The notes under the pieces are model-generated. The model searched no databases. It had not been told where the DNA came from and worked only from the letters and a program-made list of their open reading frames with translations. 54,812 nucleotides of DNA. Origin: Pseudomonadales bacterium. GTDB taxonomy: Bacteria; Pseudomonadota; Gammaproteobacteria; Pseudomonadales; Azotimanducaceae. Made by a program: the position numbers and the translations under genes. Location of the stretch: positions 1-54,812 of the forward strand of contig JAHRVQ010000072.1 in NCBI GenBank assembly GCA_019090615.1. The letters run 5' to 3'. Below, in pieces: positions 1-7,564 of this stretch; the stretch's first letter is position 1, and each line of letters opens with the position of its first letter.

Positions 1-12
1 ATAAGTTTTCAT
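1..12 (-). CDS. Start of a gene running off the left edge
   Basis: On the minus strand an ATG at 12-10 (Met-Lys-Thr-Tyr) is preceded by GAGGA seven bases upstream, a good Shine-Dalgarno arrangement. Only four codons lie in the window, so nothing can be said about the product. It would be divergent from the response-regulator gene. It could also be chance. Confidence 0.35.
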
Positions 13-84
13 GGAGTAATCCTCGTTTATTAGCTAGTTGATCAAGTTAAAAGCGGATTCATGTCTGATGCGCTATAATCATAT

Positions 85-114
85 TAGACACTAAAGTCAT
101 ATAAGTCATATAAT
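85..114 (+). promoter_or_regulatory. Putative sigma-70 promoter of the HTH-receiver gene
   Basis: TAGACA (85-90), an 18-bp spacer and a perfect TATAAT (109-114). The spacer and -10 overlap a direct repeat of AAGTCATAT (94-102, 103-111), which could be a regulator site or a chance duplication. The 5' leader would be about 105 nt. Confidence 0.45.
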
Positions 115-228
115 ACCTTATAGTTTTATCTTATAGTAATGTCAGTTGATATAGGGAAATCTCGGCAGCAACTGGTTAAACTGTAGTTATCAGGATGTGG
201 CACTAGAATTAGAACAGCAGGAGGTAGA

Positions 229-819
229 ATGAAAACCGAGAAAACTTCCGGTCAGGTAAACTCAAAAATACTGACCACCGGCGAGGTAGCCAAATATTGC
301 GGGGTACATTTTCGCACCGTCATTCGCTGGATTGAACGTGGCAACATCAAAGCTTTCAAGCTACCTGGGCGCGGCGACAACAGAATTGAGAGCAGCGAGT
401 TCGTAAAATTCCTGAAACAAAACGACATGCCCATTCCTGAAGAATTTCAATCGCGAAAAAAATCAATATTGATTGTTGATGACGAAAAAGAAATGGCGGC
501 GGCAATTCAGCGTATTTTGAAACGCGCAACTTATGATACAGCTATTGCCCAGGACGGGTTTCAGGCTGGCGCTATGTTAAATACCTTTAAACCCGATTTG
601 ATGACCCTTGATCTAAGCATGCCACAAATGGATGGGTTTGCGATGCTGGAATTTGTCCGTAAACAGGAAGAATACAAAAATTTAAAGATCCTGGTTATTT
701 CCGCGCTAGATGACAAAAAGTTAGTCAGAGCGATCGATGCAGGCGCTGATCAATGTCTAACCAAGCCTTTCAAGAATAAAGAGCTATTGAATATCGTAGC
801 AGAATTATTTACGACTTAG
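229..819 (+). CDS. Response regulator with N-terminal excisionase-type HTH and C-terminal receiver
   Basis: A 196-residue protein started by ATG after a near-consensus AGGAGG. Residues about 14-63 form a MerR/excisionase-like winged HTH (LTTGEVAKYCGV, RTVIRWIERG, then the wing KLPGRGDNRI). Residues 78-195 form a receiver: acidic pair D84-D85, phospho-acceptor D128 in LDLSMP, S158 and K179 in LTKPF. The order is DNA-binding domain first, the reverse of OmpR and NarL regulators. No histidine kinase lies beside it, so it is an orphan; the kinase at 10981-13320 carries its own receiver. It is probably a phosphorylation-controlled DNA-binding protein; its targets are unknown. An alternative is a receiver-based adaptor that uses the HTH to dock on DNA. 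Confidence 0.9.
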   Translation: MKTEKTSGQVNSKILTTGEVAKYCGVHFRTVIRWIERGNIKAFKLPGRGDNRIESSEFVKFLKQNDMPIPEEFQSRKKSILIVDDEKEMAAAIQRILKRATYDTAIAQDGFQAGAMLNTFKPDLMTLDLSMPQMDGFAMLEFVRKQEEYKNLKILVISALDDKKLVRAIDAGADQCLTKPFKNKELLNIVAELFTT

Positions 820-835
820 TTATTGAGCCACTTAA

Positions 836-1332
836 CAGATCTCTTTTTGTGCAACTAAATCTCAAAACAATATCTTCCCTAACGGCCCCGATATTCTGCC
901 TCTAAATTTTGGCACCGCCCGTCAGACCACCAACACCTGGTCCGGGGCAACCCGCCCGAGGCAATCACTTTAACCCAGACTATCGCCGTCAGACAAAATG
1001 ACAACATCAGAGCAGGTTTCTGGATTGGCAATGACTCTGTAGCCATTATAGGTACATTGCTCTCTGATTTTGAAACTCAGATTTTCATTGACGGTATAGG
1101 TATATTACCTGGTGGCGGCTTTAATATACCTAAAGGCTCGACCCCCGCTGACATTCAACAACTTACCGCTGGTTTCAATACCGGTTCGCGCACCAGCATC
1201 ACAGTGACCTACCAGGTTGCCGACGCTAGCGGCGGACGGGCAGGTATTTCGCTGGATGATCTATTCTTTGACGGCGAACAGGTAGCGCCGCCAGAACCAG
1301 TAATGATTGCGCTATTACCCGCTACTAATTAA
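836..1332 (+). pseudogene. Decayed gene for a secreted beta-sandwich-like protein
   Basis: Two reading frames join into one protein-like sequence. Frame 2 (836 to about 955) reads ...NGPDILPLNFGTARQTTNTW... and stops at TAA after RQSL. Frame 1 from about 955 continues EAITLTQTIAVRQND... to the stop at 1332. A single-base deletion in the C/G-rich run at 951-960 would explain the change of frame. Frame 2 has no start codon after the stop at 833-835, so the 5' end is missing too. The text is rich in Thr, Gly, Ile and Asp and ends in ISLDDLFFDGEQ, which resembles exported beta-rich domains; no family was identified. A downstream ATG-less segment or a TTG start at 1057 could still give a 91-residue product, but I think this is a remnant. 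A terminator follows. Confidence 0.5.
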
Positions 1333-1356
1333 GGCACGCCCTTACCACCAACCAGG

Positions 1357-1380
1357 ACCCGCCCATATGGTGGGTTTTTT
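1357..1380 (+). terminator. Rho-independent terminator after the decayed gene
   Basis: ACCCGCC / GGTGGGT stem with loop CATAT, running into TTTTTT at 1375-1380. Its survival supports the view that a transcribed gene once ended at 1332. Confidence 0.7.
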
Positions 1381-1479
1381 ATGACCGATGTCGCATCATT
1401 CAAAAATCTCAGGTCCAGATAACAACCCTCAACTTTAAACTGATCCAAAACGCGAGGGGGAAAATCATTGGAGTCAAAT

Positions 1480-1548
1480 ATGATTGATTCTCAAAACTAT
1501 ATTAACCTACACGCTGATCGACTCCTCTTTAGTACATATATAGCTTAG
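1480..1548 (+). CDS. Possible 22-residue small protein
   Basis: ATG at 1480 with GGAG eight bases upstream opens a 22-codon frame (MIDSQNYINLHADRLLFSTY plus two residues) ending in TAG. A strong terminator begins 19 bases after the stop, so the unit RBS-ORF-terminator is self-contained. The peptide has no recognisable motif, and a chance ORF or a small RNA ending at the same terminator is equally possible. Confidence 0.25.
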   Translation: MIDSQNYINLHADRLLFSTYIA

Positions 1549-1566
1549 CTCGGCAACAATTTAAAT

Positions 1567-1590
1567 CGCCAGCCTATGCTGGCGGTTTTT
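1567..1590 (+). terminator. Rho-independent terminator
   Basis: Perfect 7-bp stem CGCCAGC / GCTGGCG with loop CTAT, followed by GTTTTT. No conventional gene ends here on the plus strand; the only candidates are the 22-codon ORF at 1480-1548 or a small RNA. Confidence 0.7.
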
Positions 1591-1688
1591 GCCCAAACTG
1601 CCAAGCTAAGAGCAACGCAAAATTGACCTGCTCTGGCATTTCTTTCTGACCCGAGAGGTTTCAATAAAAAATACGCCACAATAACTCG

Positions 1689-1722
1689 CCAATAGAATTC
1701 TCCAATAGAATTCTCCAATAGA
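1689..1722. repeat. Tandem repeat, 13 bp, about 2.6 copies
   Basis: CCAATAGAATTCT at 1689-1701 and 1702-1714, then a partial third copy. It lies in the leader of the persulfide dioxygenase gene, ending about 30 bases before its start. Confidence 0.9.
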
Positions 1723-1753
1723 GGGCGATAACAACACGAGAACTGCATAAAAA

Positions 1754-2833
1754 ATGAGCAACGAAGTCATTTTGAAACAACTCATCGATCACTCATCTAG
1801 CACCTATTCGTATCTAATCTTCGACCAAAACTCACGCCAGGCGCTGCTCATTGATTGCGTTTTTGAGCAGCATAAACGGGACCTGTCCCTCATCCATGAA
1901 CTTGGATTAACCCTGCTGGCTACCATTGAAACCCACTGCCATGCAGATCATGTCACTGGTGCCTGGCTAATGAAGCACACCCTGAACAGCCAGATTATGG
2001 CGTCCCAGAAGACTGGTATCGCCTACCTTAACCGAAACCTGAAAAGCGGCGATGTTATTCCTTTTGGCGGGCATCATTTGCAAGTACGCGATACACCAGG
2101 TCACACTGCAGGATGTATTTCACTGATACTGGATAACCAGTCCATGGTTTTTACGGGAGACAGCTTGTTGATTCGAGGCAGCGGCAGAACTGACTTCCAG
2201 GAAGGTTCGGCTGGGCAGCTCTACCAGTCCATAAAAAGGCAACTATTTAATTTACCTGACGCAAGCACGGTCTACCCTGGCCACGACTATTCAGGCCGCA
2301 TGTCTAGTACTATAGGCGAAGAGAAAAAATATAACCCGAGAATTGGCGGCAGTGCAAACAAGGAGGACTTTGTTGGTTATATGGAAAACATGTGCCTGCC
2401 CCACCCGAAGCAACTAGATATTGCCGTACCGGCCAACATGCAGGCCGGTCGCCCAAAAGAAGACGCCCTGCCGTCTCAACCCGATTGGGCTCCCGTTATC
2501 ACCACCTACAGCCAGATACTGAAAATCTCGCCCGAATGGGTCGCCGCACATAGAAATGAGGTGACTATCCTGGATGTTAGAACCAGACAAGAGCTAGAAG
2601 AAGAAAACGCTACAATTACTGGTGCCCTGCACATCCCGATCAAAGAACTGCGTAACAGACTTAATGAAGTGCCCAACGATAAACCAGTTATGACCATATG
2701 CCGCTCAGGTAAAAGATCCGCATTGGCATTTACTATTCTGCAGCAAGACGGCAGATTAAAAGTCGCTAATATTGATGGCGGTCTATTAAAGTGGCAGCAA
2801 GAGGGGTTGCCACTTGATTGTAATTGGAAATAA
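1754..2833 (+). CDS. Persulfide dioxygenase-rhodanese fusion (ETHE1-like)
   Basis: A 359-residue cytoplasmic sulfur-metabolism enzyme. Residues 1-240 are a metallo-beta-lactamase-fold persulfide dioxygenase of the ETHE1 group: THCHADH (H61, H63, D65, H66), H117 in DTPGHTAG, D136 in GDSL, the ETHE1-type RGSGRTDFQ, and H177 in YPGHDY. ETHE1 enzymes use a mononuclear iron with a 2-His-1-carboxylate set, oxidising glutathione persulfide to sulfite. Residues about 255-358 are a rhodanese domain with active loop C316-R-S-G-K-R-S, which would transfer sulfane sulfur between thiosulfate and glutathione. Length and order match the known fused PRF enzymes. Start ATG at 1754 has only a weak Shine-Dalgarno. 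The gene seems monocistronic. Role: detoxifying sulfide-derived persulfide. Confidence 0.92.
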   Translation: MSNEVILKQLIDHSSSTYSYLIFDQNSRQALLIDCVFEQHKRDLSLIHELGLTLLATIETHCHADHVTGAWLMKHTLNSQIMASQKTGIAYLNRNLKSGDVIPFGGHHLQVRDTPGHTAGCISLILDNQSMVFTGDSLLIRGSGRTDFQEGSAGQLYQSIKRQLFNLPDASTVYPGHDYSGRMSSTIGEEKKYNPRIGGSANKEDFVGYMENMCLPHPKQLDIAVPANMQAGRPKEDALPSQPDWAPVITTYSQILKISPEWVAAHRNEVTILDVRTRQELEEENATITGALHIPIKELRNRLNEVPNDKPVMTICRSGKRSALAFTILQQDGRLKVANIDGGLLKWQQEGLPLDCNWK

Positions 2834-3057
2834 AAAATCGAACCGGAACAAGACAAACCCGATACCTGCCCTTTTGCACAATATTTTTCCTGAGCATCCA
2901 CCCACTACCAACTAATCAAGTGGCCTGCATCTTAGGGTCTGACAGATCGCTATTAGCCTGTTAGACTTATCTAAAAAACAAACAAAGCAATTTCTTTTGA
3001 ACTATTTTGATCTGGCTACGGCCTAACAAATAGCGAATTAAACAGGAGCGCTAAGCA

Positions 3058-3303
3058 TTGACGTTGCACAGACTGGAAGTTTATCTGGATACTTATGCAA
3101 GCGAACCATTTATCAAAGATTTTGAAAATGTCATCAACCCTTCCACTAAAGACGAGCAAAACTTACAGGACTGGCTCAGTAGGAAGCTAGGCAGAATAGT
3201 CAATATCGAAAAAGAACTGAGTATTGAAGATGTTCGACACCAAAATACCACGCCAAAAAAACTAGCAGCCACCAGCCTAAGAGTAACCCTCAGCAAACAC
3301 TAG
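3058..3303 (+). CDS. Small hypothetical protein, TTG start
   Basis: An 81-residue protein opened by TTG with AGGAG nine bases upstream; no in-frame ATG lies near, so TTG is the likely start. The sequence is charged and probably helical (LEVYLDTYASEPFIKDFE, LQDWLSRKLGRIVNIEKEL), with no signal peptide or membrane segment. I do not recognise the family. It lies alone, ending 21 bases from the convergent HPPD gene. Clear RBS and amphipathic character favour a real gene, but the rare start codon leaves doubt. Confidence 0.55.
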   Translation: MTLHRLEVYLDTYASEPFIKDFENVINPSTKDEQNLQDWLSRKLGRIVNIEKELSIEDVRHQNTTPKKLAATSLRVTLSKH

Positions 3304-3324
3304 CTGCAGCTATAAGACGACGAC

Positions 3325-4362
3325 CTAAAGCACGCCCCTGCGAATTTGGTCCTGCTCTATGGATTCAAACAAAGCCTGAAAGTTACCCTCACCAAAACCC
3401 TGATTGCCTTTACGCTGAATAATTTCAAAAAAGATTGGGCCGATTAGATTTTCCGTGAAAATTTGCAGCAATATACCGGCATCAATACTGCCGTCAATGA
3501 GTATATTGCGCGACGCCAACTGCTCGATATCCTCCACATGACCCTCGACTCGGTCATCAATCATGTCAAAATAACTTTGCGGCGCAACCTGAAAGCAAAC
3601 ATCATTAGTTTTTAGCCCGTCGACTGAACGATAAATATCACCACTACTAAGGGCAATATGTTGTATTCCTTCCCCGTGATAATCCTTCAGGTATTCCTCA
3701 ATTTGCGATTTATCGTCACAGGACTCGTTAATTGGAATACGAATTTTGCCACAAGGACTCACCATCGCTCGACTTCGAAGGCCAGTTTGTTGTCCCTCAA
3801 TATCGAAATAACAGGCTTCCTTAAAACCAAATAAGTCCTCGTAAAACCCAGCCCACTGATCCAGCCTGCCGCGCACGACATTATGCGTCAAATGGTCAAT
3901 AGTTATCAGACCGGTATTTTGGACGCTAGCATCAACGGCGACGGATTCAAAATCGACGTCATATATACTATGTTCCTGATATCGGTCAACCAGATAAATT
4001 CTACTCCCGCCAATACCTTCAATGGCGGGAATATTTAACTCCATTGGACCCACAGTTTGCTCAATAGCCACTGCACCTAATGCCACAGCGCGTTTCAATG
4101 CCATCCGCGCGTCCCTGACTCTGAATGCAATAGCACAAATGGAGGGACCGTGGATCGCCGCAAATCTCTGCGCAAAACAGCCCTGTTCGGCATTTATAAT
4201 GAAGTTGATGTCACCCTGGGTGTGGCGAGTGACATTTTTACTCCGATGCCGGCCCGTTACGGGAAACCCCATCCGCTCAAACAATAGTCGTAAATAATCC
4301 GGATTGGCGGACGTATATTCTATAAATTCAAAGCCGTCGGTGCCCATGGGGTTTTCAATCAT
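3325..4362 (-). CDS. hppD: 4-hydroxyphenylpyruvate dioxygenase
   Basis: 345 residues, normal for bacterial HPPD. It converts 4-hydroxyphenylpyruvate to homogentisate with O2 and loss of CO2, the second step of tyrosine catabolism. There are two vicinal-oxygen-chelate halves. The C-terminal half carries the 2-His-1-Glu iron site: H157 in IDHLTHNV, H235 in GIQHIAL, E313 in FFEIIQRKG. The C-terminal QGFGEGNFQALFESIE is the family's gating-helix signature. Start ATG follows GAGGT by ten bases. No homogentisate dioxygenase, fumarylacetoacetase or tyrosine aminotransferase is adjacent, so the product goes to a pathway encoded elsewhere or, as in some aquatic bacteria, to pyomelanin. Confidence 0.95.
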   Translation of the reverse strand: MIENPMGTDGFEFIEYTSANPDYLRLLFERMGFPVTGRHRSKNVTRHTQGDINFIINAEQGCFAQRFAAIHGPSICAIAFRVRDARMALKRAVALGAVAIEQTVGPMELNIPAIEGIGGSRIYLVDRYQEHSIYDVDFESVAVDASVQNTGLITIDHLTHNVVRGRLDQWAGFYEDLFGFKEACYFDIEGQQTGLRSRAMVSPCGKIRIPINESCDDKSQIEEYLKDYHGEGIQHIALSSGDIYRSVDGLKTNDVCFQVAPQSYFDMIDDRVEGHVEDIEQLASRNILIDGSIDAGILLQIFTENLIGPIFFEIIQRKGNQGFGEGNFQALFESIEQDQIRRGVL

Positions 4363-4481
4363 TTCGACATACCTCGTTCAGAGTTTACTACCAACACCGT
4401 CAATGCGCTGGGGTAAGCAGCGCGTAAGTACCTGTCCTGTTGCTCCCGATCAGCACCAACAGGAAAATCATCTGTCAATTC

Positions 4482-4512
4482 AGTATAGTTGCCTTAATCT
4501 CAGGGATCACAA
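4482..4512 (-). promoter_or_regulatory. Tentative promoter for hppD
   Basis: Minus strand: TTGTGA (4512-4507), a 19-bp spacer and TATACT (4487-4482). The -10 is good, the spacer long. The leader would be about 110 nt. Confidence 0.3.
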
Positions 4513-4692
4513 CATTTGGACATCGAATTGAAACTTATGTTGAGCAGCCAACTGAGCGCGTTTTTTTTAATATCGTGACGCATCATTTTCGGCAAACTAT
4601 TTCAATCACCCCGCAACGCAAAACTGCGCCTAAAAAAGATACAGCACCTGCCGTTGTATGCCTTTAATAAAGAGATAAGGCAATAAGGTGAT

Positions 4693-4803
4693 ATGAACGA
4701 ACGGGCTAAAGAAAGGTACTTGATAGCAAGGCAGGCCACAAACCTTAGACAAATAAGTGATGGCAGGTTTCCCACCTTAGGTCTTCCCTTGAGCAATCAA
4801 TAA
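4693..4803 (+). CDS. Possible 36-residue small protein
   Basis: ATG at 4693 with AAGG close upstream (spacing only about 5) opens a basic 36-codon frame, MNERAKERYLIARQATNLRQ onward, ending GLPLSNQ-TAA. Arg and Gln are frequent and there is no hydrophobic segment. It is not recognised, and chance is likely enough that it should be treated as a candidate only. Confidence 0.2.
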   Translation: MNERAKERYLIARQATNLRQISDGRFPTLGLPLSNQ

Positions 4804-4840
4804 CTGACCCCAAATGTCTAAGCTCTGAAAGTTAGACCAT

Positions 4841-4864
4841 TTAACAACCAACTTAACAACCAAC
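4841..4864. repeat. Tandem repeat, 12 bp, 2 exact copies
   Basis: TTAACAACCAAC at 4841-4852 and 4853-4864, in the gap upstream of the TonB receptor. Confidence 0.9.
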
Positions 4865-5093
4865 CTGCTTACAAAAACGTCAACATTTGCATCTAATTAT
4901 CTTAATGGCCCTGCCCGAGTAACACCCCACAGAGTACAATTGTTTGTATAAACGGTCTCAGATGATAGGCCTTCATGAAGTGACCCCGCACCATCTAAAG
5001 CCGCCAATTACAAACCAAGATGCTGGATTATTCGTTAGGAGATGCTTATTATGCGCTAGTCCAAACAACCGCAACCGGTCGATCAGTAACCCT

Positions 5094-7373
5094 ATGATAA
5101 ATTCAATCCCCAAATTTACTTGCCTTTTGCTACTGAGTGTTTCGGCGCATGGCACCGAGATTTTTCAGCTGTCAGAACATAATACGCATGTTCGCGCTCG
5201 GTCAGAGTCTTTACAATGGGTACCTACTTCTGTGACCGTGCTGGAAAGCGCTGACATTAATGCCGGCTATCGTCGGAACATTGAGGACATCCAGGGTTAT
5301 ATTCCCGGTATGATCATTGACTCGCTGGGCAGCACACCCCAGGGCGCAGCCATTGGAATTCGCGGCATCCAGTCAAATAGTAGTAGCAAAGGCCTGGAGC
5401 CAGCCGTAGCCGTATCAGTAGATGGTGTCTACGTAGGGACGCATGCAGGGCAAAACCAAAGCCTGTTTGATGTCCAGCGAATAGAGGTAGCTCGCGGCCC
5501 TCAAGGCGCCTTTACAAACATGCCGGCCCAGGGCGGAACAATTAATCTAACAAGAAGCAAACCCACGGGTGAATACCAGTTAGTGACCAGGCTAGGCTTT
5601 CAAGACCCGGCGCGTATCGGCGCTGACCTGATCCTTAACGCACCATTGACGCAGGACCTGGCGGCGAAATTTACCCTTAGTTATCTTGATGGTGAAAATA
5701 GTAATTTCACCAATGCCTTTAATGACCAGGATGAAAACGAATCTGATCGAACTGCTCTTTCTGTTTCTCTATTGTGGAATTATCAGGAGAATATCTCGAT
5801 TCAGTACACTTTCGATATTGAAGATGATGACTCTGACACGCCTGCGCTGTTAAACCTTAGCACCAACGTTGACTCAACTGATCTTGTCTGTGTACCCAGG
5901 CAACAGGGCGACCCGGTGATATTAGCCAATTGCGGTAGCGGCGCAAGGACACCCGAATCAGGTAGTATTAATAGAACTTTGCAAAACCGTTCGAATAGCC
6001 GCAGTTATGAAGGCAACTATCATACCCTGCGTATTGAAGCTGAACTGGCGGACTATAAGGTTGTTAGCGTCACTGGATTTAGAACCACCGAAGAAGATTA
6101 TGGCCTGGACCTGGACGCAACCTTAGTTGACTTTTATTCGAGCGATTACGACCAGGATTATGATCAATTTTCAACCGACATCAAAGTCTCCACGCAATGG
6201 TCAGAAGACATCATGATAATGGCGGGTGGATCATGGCTGGAAATGGAATATGATAGCAGCCGTGTAGACCGTTTTATACTAGATCAACTGGTCAACTCAG
6301 GGCAGATATCAAATTCGATAATTGCTGGGCAATCGCGCACCACCGACAACACGCTAGAGTCAACTGTTGCTTCAGGGTTTATGCATGTTTATTTTGACCT
6401 CGATGAAACCTGGAACTTCGACATCGGTGCCCGTGTTAATCACTATACAAAAGATTTCGATCATCGTGTCAGTGGCATTGACATAGCTGGTGTAGCTGGC
6501 ATCGACCTGATTATTGATGCTGATGACGACTGGACAGAAGTATCTGCCGATATGGGGCTGACTTACAAAGTTGATGAATCTGCCATGTTATACGGGCGTT
6601 TTGCCATCGACCAACGGCCAGGTGGGTTTAATGATAACGCGCTGAGCCTTGAAACCATTGCCTATGATGATGCCGAATCAACATCCACCATTGAAATCGG
6701 TATGAAAAGTGACTGGATGGAAAATAAACTGCGACTGAATATGGCCCTCTACCATACTTTCCAGGATGACAAAATTGAAGCATTTAACCAACGTACCAGC
6801 GCAGGGAATATTGAAGCGGCACTCGGTAATATTTCAGAAATTGAAATTAAAGGTTATGACCTGGAATTTGAGTATGTCGCACGGGATAACCTTTTATTCA
6901 CTGGCGCCTACTCACATATTGAATCGGACTACGAACGATATGTTATCCCTGACCCTGCCAACCCAGGTGCTAGCATTGATCTATCAGAGCAAATATCTAC
7001 CCGTCGCGCACCGTCCGATACCTACTTTGTCACCAGTCAGTATTTCATGCCTTTCTACGACGGCACGCTGACATTATTTGCAAGCTATCGATATGTCACT
7101 GAGTATGTCACTAACCCGTTACTTAGCGATGCAGGCAGAATACCAGCATTTACCACCTGGAACGTATCCGCTTCATACACATGGCGAGCGTTTAATTTCC
7201 GGCTATTTAGTCAGAACTTAAACGATAAACGCTATTTAATAAATGCCGATCAATCATTTGCCAGCCAGACAGTTTCCCTGGCAGGCACTAGCGCCCAGCC
7301 AATTTCTACCTATGCTGAAACAAATCGCCCTCGATATACAGGCATTGAAATCACCTGGACGCCGCAATTCTGA
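5094..7373 (+). CDS. TonB-dependent outer-membrane receptor
   Basis: 759 residues from the ATG at 5094, chosen because it opens directly on a signal peptide (MINSIPKFTCLLLLSVSAHG, cleavage near residue 20). The frame is open further upstream to a TTG at 4944 but that part does not look coding. The plug domain follows (SVTVLESADINAG, IQGYIPGMIID, IGIRGIQS, VDGVYVG, VEVARGPQGA-like IEVARGPQGAF, GGTINLTRSKPTGE), then a 22-strand-type barrel ending in ...WTPQF, the terminal Phe used for outer-membrane insertion. In most relatives RGPQG is followed by TLFGRN; here it is AFTNMP. The class imports siderophores, vitamins or complex organic substrates with TonB energy; the substrate is not evident. 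No TonB, ExbB or regulator gene is adjacent. A terminator lies at 7431. Confidence 0.93.
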   Translation: MINSIPKFTCLLLLSVSAHGTEIFQLSEHNTHVRARSESLQWVPTSVTVLESADINAGYRRNIEDIQGYIPGMIIDSLGSTPQGAAIGIRGIQSNSSSKGLEPAVAVSVDGVYVGTHAGQNQSLFDVQRIEVARGPQGAFTNMPAQGGTINLTRSKPTGEYQLVTRLGFQDPARIGADLILNAPLTQDLAAKFTLSYLDGENSNFTNAFNDQDENESDRTALSVSLLWNYQENISIQYTFDIEDDDSDTPALLNLSTNVDSTDLVCVPRQQGDPVILANCGSGARTPESGSINRTLQNRSNSRSYEGNYHTLRIEAELADYKVVSVTGFRTTEEDYGLDLDATLVDFYSSDYDQDYDQFSTDIKVSTQWSEDIMIMAGGSWLEMEYDSSRVDRFILDQLVNSGQISNSIIAGQSRTTDNTLESTVASGFMHVYFDLDETWNFDIGARVNHYTKDFDHRVSGIDIAGVAGIDLIIDADDDWTEVSADMGLTYKVDESAMLYGRFAIDQRPGGFNDNALSLETIAYDDAESTSTIEIGMKSDWMENKLRLNMALYHTFQDDKIEAFNQRTSAGNIEAALGNISEIEIKGYDLEFEYVARDNLLFTGAYSHIESDYERYVIPDPANPGASIDLSEQISTRRAPSDTYFVTSQYFMPFYDGTLTLFASYRYVTEYVTNPLLSDAGRIPAFTTWNVSASYTWRAFNFRLFSQNLNDKRYLINADQSFASQTVSLAGTSAQPISTYAETNRPRYTGIEITWTPQF

Positions 7374-7385
7374 CAGGCCTACTAT

Positions 7386-7417
7386 TAAATAAAACGGACA
7401 GTAAATAAACCGGACAG
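7386..7417. repeat. Tandem repeat, 16 bp, 2 copies
   Basis: TAAATAAAACGGACAG (7386-7401) and TAAATAAACCGGACAG (7402-7417), one mismatch, 12 bases after the receptor stop codon. Confidence 0.9.
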
Positions 7418-7430
7418 CATTGAAACTCAT

Positions 7431-7454
7431 GCAGCGGCCTGGCCCGCTGCTTTT
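7431..7454 (+). terminator. Rho-independent terminator of the TonB receptor gene
   Basis: Seven-bp stem GCAGCGG / CCGCTGC, 6-nt loop, then TTTT at 7451-7454. Confidence 0.7.
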
Positions 7455-7481
7455 CAGATCGGCACGCTTTGAACGAAGAAA

Positions 7482-7495
7482 GTTAGCCGGCTAAC
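7482..7495 (-). terminator. Palindrome, possible terminator for the minus-strand oxidoreductase gene
   Basis: Perfect palindrome GTTAGCCGGCTAAC; on the minus strand it is followed by TTTCTTC. With only five base pairs outside a 4-nt loop it would be a weak terminator; a protein-binding site is the alternative. Confidence 0.35.
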
Positions 7496-7522
7496 AGGTA
7501 TAAACCGGCGGGCATTTTAGCA

Positions 7523-7564
7523 TTAGTACTCTGACCTTAGTGCTCTGACCTTAGAACTCTGACT
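7523..7564. repeat. Tandem repeat, 14 bp, 3 copies, containing a gene end
   Basis: TTAGTACTCTGACC, TTAGTGCTCTGACC and TTAGAACTCTGACT at 7523, 7537 and 7551. The third copy is the coding end and stop codon (TTA = TAA on the minus strand, 7551-7553) of the luciferase-like gene; the other two lie just beyond it. Confidence 0.9.

Larger units (their letters stand above)
4363..5093. other. 731-bp divergent gap between hppD and the TonB receptor
   Basis: It holds the tentative hppD promoter, a possible 36-codon ORF, a 12-bp tandem repeat at 4841-4864 and the receptor's leader. The receptor frame is open back to a TTG at 4944, but those 50 codons look non-coding (Arg/His/Cys-rich, before the signal peptide). 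A 64-codon minus-strand frame at 4602-4796 lacks an RBS. No convincing promoter for the receptor was found. Confidence 0.5.

Noticed and set aside
4602-4796. 64-codon minus-strand frame
   Set aside because: No RBS, biased toward Leu/Arg/Cys as in non-coding frames, and no resemblance to a family.
4944-5093. N-terminal extension of the TonB receptor from a TTG
   Set aside because: It precedes a proper signal peptide and would block export.
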